NCBI GenBank assembly: GCA_002049455.2
Contig: KV918921.1
Location: 62,001 to 126,000 of the forward strand
DNA length: 64,000 bases
Direction of reading: 5' to 3'
Source: Porphyra umbilicalis
Taxonomy: Eukaryota; Rhodophyta; Bangiophyceae; Bangiales; Bangiaceae
In this document: piece after piece, positions 52,156 through 63,317 of the stretch
Numbering within the stretch: the first letter of the stretch is position 1
How the letters are laid out: each line of letters begins with the position of its first letter
Position numbers and translations under genes: made by a program
The notes under the pieces: model-generated
What the model saw: only the letters and a program-made list of their open reading frames with translations
What the model was told of the DNA's origin: nothing
Databases searched by the model: none

Positions 52156-52660
52156 AAAGATAGTCGATGTCACCCCCCATCGTGTCCTTCTTCCAATAAG
52201 GGCCATAAAAGCGCGAGACGTGCTCAGAATCGTTTTCTGACAGCGGGAGCGTGCTCAGAGACCCTGAGTTATCCCGTGCAGCATAGGGAGAGCTCTCAGT
52301 TCAGTGTGTTTCGTGCTGCCGCATGCACCCCAACATCTTGGTCGTGGTCACCGAGGGGGGGCGGAAGACGCCCCGGCCCGTAACTCTGGCTGTGGTGGTC
52401 CGTTTGTGACGCCCGTGGGTGCAAAATTCTGCGCTACGTACGTCTATGCTCGAACCGCAGCGGTCCGCACCCGGCCGCTGCTCAGAGAAGAGATAGTCAA
52501 TGGGCCCCTCCGTTTGTGTCTCTTTTCCAGTGAGGATCATAAAAGCGCGAGACGTGCTCAGAATCGTTTTCTGACAGCAGGAGCGTGCTCAGCGACCCTG
52601 AGTCACCCGGTGCAGCTCAGGGGGAGCTCCCAGTTCGGTGTCTTTCGTGCTGACGCTCGC
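52156..52660. repeat. Two ~165-bp direct repeats, 334 bp apart, each with a CATAAAAG box
   Basis: 52156-52325 and 52488-52660 share long stretches, including CATAAAAGCGCGAGACGTGC at 52204 and 52538 and AGAATCGTTTTCTGACAGC. Overall they are about 80-85% alike. Each copy carries a TATA-like CATAAAA in the same place. They could be short LTRs of a tiny non-autonomous element, or duplicated promoter/5' UTR units. Confidence 0.65.
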
Positions 52661-52834
52661 TCCCCGTCATCTTGCTGATACGTCCCCGGGTGGTTTAGTT
52701 GTCTGTGGGCTGTGGTGATAAATTGGTGTTGTGTCAGAGGTGTCGGACGTTATCTTCGTTTAGGGCGCCTGTGGCATAGTAGGTGACGTATGTGGAGATG
52801 GAGAACTTGTTACAGTTTACGGCACATAGAGGTT

Positions 52835-53600
52835 TTATCGCCTCACAGCAGCGCGAACAAACCCACGGCACATGTTCCCGGTGATGTGCAGTAGCATGCT
52901 ATCTACGGTTGTCATCGGCCACGCGTTAAACTGATCTTGTGAGCACCAGCGCCGGAGCCAACTGCTCCCCACAGAAAGAACATCCTCTATGGGATTGAAG
53001 TCAGGGGAGTAAGGGGGCAACAACAAAACAAAAACACCCGCAGCCCTCACCCTTGGAAGGGCCACCTCGTCGTGGATACGGGCGTTGTCCAGCACCAAGA
53101 CACAGCGTGGTGGCTGTTCAGCCCTACCCCCCTCCACACACGCCGTCATGCCGGGCAGCACAAGCGTGGTCAAAAAAATGAGGAAATCAACAGACGTCTG
53201 CCCCGGAGGTGGGCGAGTGATGAAACAGTCGAGCACGCGGTCGTGAGCCATAGCAACAAAAAACTGGTCTTGGCCCCTACGGACGACGCCACGTACAGCT
53301 TAGACCGTGTGCCATGCACCGACCATGCCCACCGCCGCTCTGCCGCACGTCCCACCCGATGAGCTTCGTCCACGTAGACGCGGCATCTCAGAGGGATCTG
53401 CCATTGGGACTGGCGCGGTGACGTCAAAGGCAGCGGATTTCCCCCCGTCAGGCCCAGCTCACCGTCACTTCCAGGCAGCCCGTCCAGTCTTTGGGTCCCT
53501 TGCTCTCACCAAACAGTCAATCTTCTCCAGTATTGCTCGATCCCGGGTGCTTGTGCCACCATCGCCCGCAGAAGCCGCCAACAGTGCATATAAGGACTGC
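52835..53600 (-). pseudogene. Tc1/mariner-IS630-type DDE transposase relic
   Basis: On the minus strand, 53427-53288 encodes VYVDEAHRVGRAAERRWAWS, carrying the first catalytic Asp of the DDE_3 fold. A shift of frame near 53275-53285 leads into AMAHDRVLDCFITRPPPGQT, then LVLDNARIHDEVALPRVRAA (second Asp) and LLLPPYSPDFNPIEDVLSVG (third acidic residue, here Glu), ending at 52835. The order and spacing are those of IS630/Tc1/mariner transposases. A possible N-terminal segment (ATG near 53600, LEKIDCLVRARDPKTGRAAW) precedes stops, so exons or further breaks exist there. No terminal repeats identified around it. Confidence 0.75.
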
Positions 53601-54138
53601 ATGGCGGATAAGGCAGTCCGTCATTGAGACCCGAGATGCCTAGTTATCGACTTCTTGAGCGGAATGGGGGCCAAGGAGAGGACAGCCGGTGCTTCGGTTT
53701 CACGTCGAGTGGCCCGAAAGACTCAAAAAAAGATATATTCAACGTCAAATAGCGCATGGAACTGGCTCTGAGTACTGGCCTCGTCAGTTTCCGCCAGACC
53801 TTCTCAAACATTTGCTCATCTTTCATGACAGCCACAATTGTCCCGAGAACTGCGTTCCGTTCTGGACAGGCAAAATTGAGCAGACTGCAATAGCACCAGC
53901 CGAGTGCCGGACCGCGGCGGAGCGCTGTCGCGACCTCCGACGTCGGAGGGGTGCGATTGGTTCGAAAGTGAGCCCCCCCTCGTGATCCGGGTCAAATCTG
54001 CGCCGGGGACGGTTTTGGGCTGGGGCGGGGTCGCGTCCGCCTATGTGATTTCGTTCCTAACCCAGGCCACCTCACCCCCAGTTAAGACCACCCAACAGGC
54101 TTCTTCTGGGTTGTCCACCCATCCTTGGTATCTGATTA
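53601..54138. other. No gene seen
   Basis: AT-balanced sequence between the DDE transposase relic and the MITE at 54139. A short plus-strand ORF (53689-53985) has no recognisable domain. Confidence 0.4.
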
Positions 54139-54536
54139 TTGCTGATCCCCGAATTTTGTCCTGGGGGACAGAGTCAGAGACGGACTGTGAATAACCAGCC
54201 CTTCATTGGTCTAAAACGACAGTAAGAAGGCATCAAAGCCAATAAAAAGCCCGCATTAGGTGCCAGGACCTTGCATTCAGCATAACTCACTGTTGTTGCT
54301 GCTTGATCCGATTTTCTTGGCACGGAGCAAGCTGCCCTCGCGAGATCTTTAGGTTTTCTACAGTCTCCTTGCCAGAAGTGCAGAAAAAAGAGGATCTGAT
54401 GGTGATTTCCAGGCTGTATGGGCACATGTAAGCAATCTAGAGCATCAATTCAGTCCCAGGGGCGCATCTGATCGGTAGAGAGAGTCGGTCCGCAAGTCAG
54501 TCTGTGTCCACCAAGACAAAATTCGGGGATCAGCAA
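54139..54536. mobile_element. 398-bp Tc1/mariner-like MITE with TA duplication
   Basis: The left end TTGCTGATCCCCGAATTTTG (54139 on) is matched in inverse at the right end (to 54536). The inverted repeats extend about 31 bp with two mismatches and then degenerate. TA lies directly outside both ends (54137-54138 and 54537-54538). No ORF inside. Size, TA target and sharp inverted ends fit a non-autonomous Tc1/mariner element. Confidence 0.85.
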
Positions 54537-54944
54537 TAGGTGAACGGCCTTTCGAAGAGAACGTTGAATCAAAGAGATGTTTTTCGGCATTCATTCCCTC
54601 GAGATCATGTGGCACCCGTTCAGGTGCGCTCGTCCGGCACCTGTCTGGTCGCCTTTCTAGCTTTGCGCCCGAGATGGATTTTTCCTAGAGCATTGTTTTC
54701 AACCGAGCATCAGCACGACAGCTGCATCCAGCTCCTCCTCTTCCAAAACTTCCCCCTCCCCGTCTGTGGGGACACCCTCACCCACCGCCGCGGTTCCCCC
54801 TACGCTCTGGACACTAGCTGCTGTGCCCGCTGCTGCTGCTGCGGCGCCTGCCGCTACCGCGGCGGCCGCCGTCGCCGCCGCGGCGGCCGTCGCCGCCGCC
54901 GCCGCCGTCGCCGCCGCGGCTGCGGCTTTGTCCAGACGATGGTT

Positions 54945-56306
54945 CTACGCGCGGATGGTGAGAGCGGCCTTCTTGGCCACTCCCGCTGCCCAAGCCTCCA
55001 TCTCAGACAGCTCCTTTTGCTCCCCAACAGTTGCGCTCCGTGACGCCGGCTTGATTTGCCGCAGACGCCCGTCGCCGGGCTTCCTTGCGGCCCGCGCCCC
55101 GGTCGCGGCAGTCTTCCTGGTCTGCCCGTTGTTGAGCATGTGGGCGGCGGCTGGCTGCCGCTCACGTTCCACCCGCTCAACCAGCCGCAAACAAGAGCCG
55201 AGGAAGGAGTCTGCGGTGCAGTGCGCCCGCGCGTGATTGAAAAATCCATGCCACGCCTCAAGGGCTTGTTCGGCGTACGAGCCCATAAGGCCGAAGCGGA
55301 ACAAGAATGTGGTAGCGTGGTGAACGAGGGCGTGTAATTTCGGCGTCACGCTCATCCATGGGAACGTAGCGCGGAGCCCCGACGCGACACGTGGGACGGT
55401 GGCTTGGAACACACGCGCGTTCGCGACAGGAACATCTTCAGCGCGGTTAAGCACGTTGATGACATCTGACCACTCCGCCCAGGCTCGTCGTAGCGCCGTG
55501 AGTCGGGCAGCCGACAAATGACCGACCAGTGCGTCACAAACAGCTGCGCTACGCTGCGCGATGTGGTGGCAGTCGCGGCCTTCAAATCCACGGCCGTGGT
55601 AGGGTACTGGGCACACCCTTGCACTCACCAGCAATGCCATGCCGACCGCCCTCGCCGCCTACGCCCCAGCCGCTGCACCACTCTTGAAGACAACCGCCTC
55701 GATTCCCAACCGCAGGGCATGCCCTGTAATCCCCAGTGTCAAATGGAGGGGTGCAGGTACAATCTGCCGAGGCTCCACATCAAACACAGGGCACCGCTAG
55801 ATGGAGCGATGCTCAGCCGCTGGCACTGCGATGGGAAACGTATCGTTTGGCCCGTCAGCAAAGGACACAGCTGCCGCCTGCAGCTCCGCCCAAGTGCCCA
55901 GCGACGCCGGAGGAGCCGCTACGTCTTGCATGCTGCCGCACACGGCCAACAGCTCGGTGCTGCCCATCTCAGACGGCCCTACAACGTGGCAGAACACGCA
56001 AGGGTGTCGGCACGTTGCACCGTTGCGGCCGAGGAAGTCGCTCGAAAACGACAAGTCACCTGTCGGGAAGAGACGCACAGCCCGGAACGACGCGTTGACA
56101 CTCACCCCGCTGTCAAGCAGAGCCTGCAGGTCACCCATCGACGGGCCGACCATTTCGTGGAGGTCGGCGTTGGCATCCGATGTGCAGGGCATGGTTGACA
56201 GAAGGGCAGAAGTTTCCCGCGACATAGATCGCTCCTGGTTGGGTATCGTGGCCACCAGCATGGCAGTTGACACCTCTCTACCGCCCTTTTCAAGTCCAAA
56301 GCACAA
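54945..56306 (-). pseudogene. Transposable-element protein, unnamed family, two in-frame TAG
   Basis: One minus-strand frame from 56306 to 54945, interrupted only by TAG at 55797-55799 and 55659-55661. Segments read like one protein: LHEMVGPSMGDLQALLDSGV; LSFSSDFLGRNGATCRHPCV with a Cys pair; then VFDVEPRQIVPAPLHLTLGI, GRGFEGRDCHHIAQRSAAVC and VTPKLHALVHHATTFLFRFG. This pattern (Cys-pair module, PLHLTLGIT-like, TPKLHALVHH-like) recurs in transposon-encoded proteins of invertebrates and algae, and I infer a DNA-transposon origin without being able to name the superfamily. The C-terminus is basic and rich in Ala, Lys and Arg. The Ala-rich plus-strand ORF opposite it is a shadow. Confidence 0.6.
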
Positions 56307-58883
56307 AAAAAAGCCGGCCGCGTGGTCGGCGTGGAGCTCATAAGCGGCCTCGGGCCTCGGCCGGTATGCCTACGTGTCGTGGTTGGTCATGCTTTCCACC
56401 CAGCCATGGCGGGCTCGCCTCTTTGACGAGAAGGCGCCTCAGCTGGGCGGGTTGCGAGCGCAGCGCCGCTCCCACCTGCTGAGCCGCCCGTCGTGCCGCG
56501 GCCAGCGGGCCCGCCCGTGAGTGGGGCGCGCCGCTCAATCGGGGTTCGGGCCCCCGCGCCGGCCACGCCACTTCTTGGATCCTGCTCACGTCCCACCGCA
56601 CCCTGACCCCGCACATGCTCCCCCGACACGGGACGCGCTATCCGGAGCTCTGGTTGTACCCCAGCAATCTATCTGCTCGGTGGCACTGGCGGGGTGGTCG
56701 AAGCCGAAATGTCAGCGGTCCACCACGCTTTTCTGGATAGGGAGGGATCCTACACAATGCGCAATTCGGTAGCGCGCCTATTCGTCACCAAGTCTGACGT
56801 TAACGGCCGCCTCATCCGCCGCGGCTGTCTATTTTCTGACGCCAACCGCGCTGGACTTCTGGGCGACCGCTTCTCGGGCGCTGCCCTGCCGCCAGACGAC
56901 CGCCGCTCGCCCGCGACGGTCAAGTCGGATTGTGCAGCGTACGAGGCCATCGTTAATTCTGTCAACTACTGCGCCGCGTTCCGGCTGGGCGCAACGCGCA
57001 CCCGCGCGGTTGTGGAGCCGGTGCTCCACGTGGTAGAGCGGAGCAACCACTACATGGTTTAGACGATGTAGAGCGCGATGAAGAGCGACTGGCAGATACA
57101 CTCGTTCAGCGCCACACATGGGCGCCAGAATACCACCATGGAGACGTACGCGGGCTACATCCAGCAGGATTGTGCATAAGCGGCGGACGGCTTGGACGGG
57201 GGCAAGGTGCTACCTGTGACTCGCAATGTGGTTGTAGAATACATCTAGGAAGAGACCACTTGGCACGTGACACCCGCGCGGCGCAAGCGGCCGCAGACTC
57301 TTCGGGCTCTAAGCGCCACCGCCAGTTGCGCTGGTGGGGAACAGTCGTCGGACGGCGGGTGTTCCTACCACTCGTATGCACGCTACAGCGACAGCCACGG
57401 CCCCGCGCCGCGTCGGCGCCGCCGCACAACCCCGCACTGAGGGGCTATCAGTCGCGCACCGGGGGGGAAAACTGTGGTGGCGGGGGCGCAGCGCGGCGCA
57501 GCGCGTGATGCTCGCTTCGTTGGCAACACAAATTCGACGGTGCGAGACAGATTCCATGCGGGAGCCGTGCGGCCGCCACCAACTTCTGAGCGTGGCGCAC
57601 CTGGGCGACGCGCCGCGGCGCCGTCTCATGTTCTGACCCCGACGGTCGATTCGAGGTCGACGCTCGCCCCTGCGGGGGCCGCTATGGCGGTGGGCACGGC
57701 GCCTCCAATGGCGGGTCTGCTGCAAGGCGGAAATGTAGGCACAGCGGGGAGTCACGCCGCGCCTCCCCCTCGTGAGGGGAGCGTGCCACGCTCGCCGGGT
57801 GCCAACGGCCCGTCACTCGCATCGGTCAGCGGCTAGGGGCGACAAGTGAGCCACCACGTGCTGTTAGCAACCTCAACGCGCTTTCTAGGGTGGCCAGCCT
57901 TTTCAATTAGCTGTGGGGAGTGGTGGCGTGCTCGTGCTGCTGCCACTGGGCGACAGACGAGCTTCTGTAGGCTGGATTCTTCCACCCAATGGTCGCGGTT
58001 GTCGGCCGCCGCAAGCGGGACCGAACCCTGATGCAGAATGCGGCAGGCGTCGCCAATGCAAAGAGCAAGCGGGACCAATCGGTGACTGACGAGCAGCGGC
58101 GCGCGGTCTCCATCTCCCTGCTGATGCTGGCAAAGACGGCGCTTTAATTACCACAATGACGCGCGGCTGAGCGCCCTGTGGCCGATGCAGTATGCGCTTC
58201 GATAGAGGGGCGCCACAACAAGGGAGCTAACGTGGAGCAACCTCAGGATCTGCGCTTCTGCGGGTATGCTTGCGGATGTACAGCGCGAGGTGCCACTTTT
58301 GTGCACCTACATTGGTACGACCAAGACCTATGAAGGGGTTCTGCGTTGCATTGGCTCGCTGCCGCACGTAATCCCATGGGTTTGCCCTTTCGGTGCCATG
58401 GTAGATGCGCTGGTCAAGTTTTTTCACCGTCCAGGTGACGACGCGACCGCCCCCCTCGTCGACTTTGCAACGGCCTTTACGCCGAAAGACGGCGAGGTGG
58501 TGGCCGGCGTTAAGAAGATTCACTTTCGCAAGGCCAGTACCGCGGTCAGCTTTCACTCGTGTTACCGGGTGCTGGCCTTCCCCAGCCCGCGCGGGGGGCT
58601 GCTAAAGCCCATGATGTACCACCACGACAGCACCAACTTGAAGCTGCGTCTCATGGCAGCCGGCATTTCTGATTGGGTGGCCAAGACGCACCTCGGACGC
58701 CGCGCGGCGGCGCAGGCGGGCAAGGAGCGCGGCGCGTGGGAGTCTGACAACAAGGACCACTTGATGTGATCGGTCGGTCCGGAGGGCGGGAAGTACGAGG
58801 CAGCCATCCCCAATCCCAAGATGGCTAATGCGATGTCGGGGCGCGACGTGGACTGCAAGTCGCCAACTACCCCCGACTGTCGG

Positions 58884-58891
58884 TTCACGAG
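58884..58891. repeat. hAT target-site duplication, left (TTCACGAG)
   Basis: Perfect 8-bp match to 60949-60956 on the other side of the element. Confidence 0.95.
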
Positions 58892-60948
58892 CAGGGGTTG
58901 TCAGGATATGCATTTTGAGGCGAAATAGGATACGGATACACGCCGATGTGGTATATCTAATTACGGATAAATCGCTTAACTAAGATCCGGATGCGGATAT
59001 CTGCCTCCGAAACCGGATTATTACGTAGATTATATTCCCTGGCCTTTAGGACAGGGTGCTCTCAAAGTGTAGTGATGCACACATAGACTTATATCACAAG
59101 ACTTGCTCTCCGTTTCAGAGGTGGCAGTCTGCAATCATGTCCTCAGGGATCTGAGGGCGTGTCAGCGTTGGAATGGTCGCGATGACGCTAAAAGCGAATG
59201 GAGTTACGTGTCTGAGAAGGACTGTCCTGCCACAGGGGTCACTCTACCGCCCCGAGTTGCGTGCGGTGACCGCGCTCAGCGACTTCCGGGTTCGAAGCGC
59301 TCACGATAACCCGCGGGTGATCGTGCCTGCGCGCCGGCTTCTGTTGCGGCGGCGCGTCGGCGGTTGCTGACGCCATCTAGCGGCGCGGTTAGAGGCGCCC
59401 CGTCGCGCGGCGGTCGATTCTACCCGCCCACCTGTGCGCTGTGTCGGCCGCCCCGCCCGCCGCGCGCAGATGCGCTGCGCGGCGGGGTGACGGTCCTGCC
59501 CGTGGGCGTTGCGCGACGCCGGCGGGCCGCCCCCTCTGCGGTGGCGGTGGCGGCACCCCTTTCCCCGGCCCACGCCCCCCCCGCCACGGCAACGTGGCTG
59601 TACGTGCCCCCGGGCGTGCTCGCGGCCATGAAGCCAGCCGGCGTGCCCGGTGTCGACGCGTCGTCGAGCGCGCCACCGCCCTGAAGGCCAGGGTGTTGCA
59701 CGCACGTGCCTGGAATCCGTATCTGAGTACGATTATCGTATCCGATTATCGTATCCGATTATCCCTGGGGGGGGACCGCCGGGGGGACCGGCGCTCTGTA
59801 AGCGGTCCCCCCAGGGACGATAATTTGGAATAAGCCGATTTATTCTTGGGGGATGACCGCAGGGGGGACCGCTCGGCATGCGGGGGGACCGCGCACGTCC
59901 GCGGCGTAGCCACCACATCTACACGGTGCACTCGAGAGGTTTAAGAACCAAAGCCGGAGCCGACGTGCAGCGCTCCCAGGTGAATTTCCAGATTTAGAGA
60001 TTGACCTTTTAACCTCTGCCATCTGCGGGCCGCCGTGCAGTGTTTCCCGGGGCATTCCCTAGAGGCAGCCACGCTCCGCTCTGCGCGAAAAACGCAGTGT
60101 CATCTCGGCACCGTCGGGGCCCGGCTCCGGCCCTACGCGCCTCCTCTGCGGGCCCCGACGGTGCCTCGCTGACACAGCGTTTTTCGCCGCAGTGCTCGCT
60201 ACCAAATTTATAGAAAAATATGATACGTGCATTCCGGGACATGGGATTGGTTGGATAGCGATGAGAATCGACCAATGAAATTGTGGCGCTCTGCTGTCAG
60301 AAACCAAATCAAGTCGTTTTCAACTCCACGGTCCCCCCGGCGGTCCCCCTACCTCGAATGAGGGTAGATTGTATTCCTATAAGTCCGTCAGGCCGCACAA
60401 TTAGGGCCAGAGAAAGACGCCATTCAGACACTTGTTGAGTACTAAATGGACGCTAAGTACGACGTGATATTCACATTTGATGTTTGCGCCCCATCGAGCG
60501 CGGTCCAGGCAGTTCCCCGCCGTTTTTGTAAACGGTCGTCAGATATACCGTTCTAAAACTCGTGTCACACTTTGCTGATATCGCAAGCGTTCCGAGTCGC
60601 GTGCTTGTACGGTTTCTTCCGGATCGGGCGGGATTGCCGCTTGTCGCTGCAACATGCTTGCACATGAATCTCCCGATGGTCGGATTGGGAAAAGAGAGGT
60701 GGACTGCGTTGTACCGGAATTCTGTCTGCCCGAGAAGTTAAATATTCTTGTATATCCCGGTATCCTGCCTCTCATATCTGGAATACGGATCTGATATAAT
60801 CTTGCAATTTTTGTCGGACAGGATAGATATATCCTCTCCTCTCTTTCTCATAATGCATTTAGAAGATGCGTCCCCGGCGCGTATCCGAAGTGGATACGGA
60901 TATAATGCATGGATATATTCCTCAGGGATATATCCATGACAACCCCTG
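58892..60948. mobile_element. Non-autonomous hAT transposon, 2057 bp
   Basis: Terminal inverted repeats start CAGGGGTTGTCA and end TGACAACCCCTG, the classic hAT end, bounded by a perfect 8-bp duplication. Subterminal DNA is AT-rich and full of GGATA/TATCC words (58912-59020; 60760-60935), the usual transposase-binding zones. The interior has a GC-rich block (59340-59700), CGATTATCGTATC tandem units (59731-59766) and GGGGGGACCG repeats (59770-59890, echoed inversely at 60330-60350). No hAT transposase motif is visible, so it must rely on an enzyme encoded elsewhere. Confidence 0.92.
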
Positions 60949-60956
60949 TTCACGAG
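60949..60956. repeat. hAT target-site duplication, right (TTCACGAG)
   Basis: Matches 58884-58891 exactly. Confidence 0.95.
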
Positions 60957-61571
60957 CCGGACGAGCGGCAAACATCCATCTTCCCATGGTAAAAGCAAGT
61001 CGAAGAGGTGTTGGGCGAGCGCGTGGCGGCGAATCACAGAGCCCAACAAGACGCGCTGCGGGACTTAGATACGATCGTGAGCTGGTTTCGGTGCGTGTAT
61101 CTTCAAACGCACGCAGCGCGCTTGGCGACTGCCAGCGTTTCCCCTCACGCGCATATCCCACGCCATCCCCTGCTTTACAATCCGGCGTTTCAAACCGGCC
61201 GCACGTTGATGGCGCGCACCCTCAAGGCTGCTGGCGAGATCGCGGCGGCCATGGTGGCGGAGGTCGTCGCCCGTATGGCCGAGATTGTCCTCCTTGCCGT
61301 AAAGGCGGTTGCTACGGCGAGCGCAGCCGAGACATCGGGCGTGGAGCGGCGCCTATCGCAGCAGATGGACGCTGACGCGGCGGAGGTCAAGGAACGCGTG
61401 GAGAGCAGGGCCAAGCGTGTCGTGGCGAGCACCGCAAGTGCCTCGACGCCGGTAAACGGCCACATAGACAATAACTTCAACGCGCTGGAGGCAGAGCTTA
61501 GTCGGCTGCGCGAGTTGCTGCCGAGGTTCATCATGGTCGACGTGGTGGAGACCTCACGCGCGCGGCACTGA

Positions 61572-63013
61572 GAGTGTGAGGAGCTTTGTCGTGCGCCTGC
61601 CCCCCCCGGCCCTGGATCTACTGCTGCTTGCAAGTCGCTGCGTGCGAGTGAGAGTGCCATTCTCCCTGCACCTCCACCCTCTTTGTGCGTGTCGCAGCGC
61701 TTGCTGGAGGACTGGAGCCGCGTGTGCTCAGTCCAACCAGCCGGGCGACTGGAGGGCGTGCCAATCCATGCGTCGGCGGACCAGTACGTCTCCCTGCTGC
61801 CTATTGCGCGGCAGCTCCACTGGAGGATAGTTCAGGTAGAGAACGCCGTCTGTCTGGACGGGCATCTTAGTGTCCGAGAGGTAGAGGAGCTGTCCGGAAA
61901 CAGGTGGAGGCTCAGGCAGGAAGATAAGGCAAATAAGCGGCTTGCAAGCACACCGAACGCAACTCGTTGTACCGCGCATTCGACACGAGTACGGGCGCGT
62001 GGGGCACAGTCACGGCGTCAATTGCAAGGTGGCGTAGTTTAAGCGTCGATGAACAACGCCAAGCCAGCACTCAAAGAAGGAATGCGGTGGACTCTCAGGA
62101 AATCAAGACGTGGGCAGCTTGCTGTGGAAAGGGGTCGCCGGAAGGAGAAGAAGCCACCACCTCGGCGAAGAGGATCGGCTTGCGGCGGTCTGGATATGAG
62201 GCGCCCGCTGCATAAGAGCAGAGCGGCCGAGGCGGCCACCGCCTCTCTACTGCGTAGCTGGTGTGGTCCTCCGAACTCACCTCGCCGCGTCGCCCACCTG
62301 CCGCGCGCGACCTTTGACCTGGCGTCCCCACCCACCCCCTTCTGCCCGCGCGGACAGACGCGGTTGGTCGTTCGTGTACAGGCGGGTAGTTCTGACGGCC
62401 CAAAGGCCTCGTTCGCCATCCGTGTGCCCGATGCCCACCGTGGAAGGCCAGCGGTCAACCCCCACTCAGGGTGTGATGAGAGCAAGCAAAGTGGGGCAAA
62501 GTGGTCGGGCGAGGCCTGAGTGCCGCTTCCGACGGTGCGCACCGACAGTGTGTCGGGAAAGACATTGTGTAGCGCTCACCCGTTGCTGACACGAGCCGTA
62601 CAGCGGGTGGAGCACACTTCTGAGCGCAGCGAGCGTGCTGTTCAAATCTAGTGCGGGGCCCTCCACTGCACATCATCCAGGACACGGCAGACTCCACTGC
62701 CATGCCCCTCCCCTTCTCAGACCTGCCCTGCTGCACGGCAACGCGGTCTTCGGCGGTCCGTGGGACGCCGCTGTTGGCGGCACGACTCATCCTGTCCCCC
62801 CCCCCGCACTTACCGCCTACGTCAACAGGCTTCGTCAAAGCGATAATACCGTCTCGGCCGCGTATGCCACCGTCATCACCGCGGCGGTGGCAATCACCTA
62901 TGGCGCCACCGCCGCAGGCAGCGCGGAGAGGCTGCGGCGATGGCGTTTTCTGGTTCACCTGGGCTCTGGCTGCACCTTCTTGCTGCCCCCCACGCGCCCA
63001 ATGTCCCGAATAT
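61572..63013. other. No confident gene
   Basis: A plus-strand stretch near 61683-62040 is fairly protein-like (QRLLEDWSRVCSVQPAGRLE; GHLSVREVEELSGNRWRLRQ) and may be a further transposon ORF, but it lacks a domain I know. The remainder holds only short or low-complexity ORFs on both strands. Confidence 0.35.
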
Positions 63014-63317
63014 GACCATGCGCGGTATGTTTCCAAGTCCGGCCCTGGCGGCCGGGGCAAAAACACTTTTGAGACTGTGTTGCATCTCAACCTTTGCTCC
63101 CCGAGATGCTGCCCACCAACAGGAACCCAATGACGCGGATCTGAGCTGCGACTTGAGTGTAGCATCGACGTCATGACTCGGTGCTGCGGCACCCGCCTCC
63201 GCGTACGAGTTGTCTCGCTCAACCATGCTCGGCAGTGCACGGATTGAAGCACCCAGATCCTTTCAGACTCATGATCGCACGCTCCTCCGGCTGATCACAA
63301 ACATACAAGAGCGCCCG
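63014..63317 (-). pseudogene. Plavaka/KDZ-like transposase fragment, second copy
   Basis: The minus strand reads ALLYVCDQPEERAIMSLKGS, nearly identical to the segment of the gene at 46821-49293 (ALLYVCDQPEERAVMCLKGT). After a TGA and a frame change it gives DVDATLKSQLRSASLGSCWW and SLKSVFAPAARAGLGNIPRM, matching that gene's DVQETVRAQLKNATMGTFWG and SLNSVVPATAACAGLGNDPR. It is a diverged, broken and truncated relative in inverted orientation. Confidence 0.8.

Larger units (their letters stand above)
56640..61571 (+). pseudogene. Crypton/Ndc10-like tyrosine-recombinase relic, split by a hAT element
   Basis: Plus-strand pieces in order: 56640-57060 (MRNSVARLFVTKSDVNGRLI), a frame with stops at 57060, 57069, 57177, 57246, 57438 and 57834, and an open piece at 58266-58766. 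The last piece holds the best match: SLPHVIPWVCPFGAMVDALV, then MMYHHDSTNLKLRLMAAGIS and KTHLGRRAAAQAGKERGAWE. This resembles the catalytic half of Crypton/Ndc10_II (DUF3504) proteins, where HLGR supplies the His and Arg of the tyrosine-recombinase site. After the hAT element (58892-60948), another frame gives TSIFPW and VLGERVAANHRAQQDALRDL to 61571, matching the C-terminal helical part with its IFPW-like motif. Multiple stops and frame changes show a dead copy. Family assignment is by motif only. Confidence 0.5.

Noticed and set aside
54766..55236. Ala-rich plus-strand ORF
   Set aside because: It is a GCC/GCG trinucleotide-repeat shadow opposite the C-terminal end of the minus-strand transposon protein.
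3790..61571. Reassignment of TAG as a sense codon, as in some ulvophyte algae
   Set aside because: The LEA-like gene, fabD and alanyl-tRNA synthetase all end at TAG exactly where their families or compositions end. Internal TAGs appear only in transposon-derived frames.
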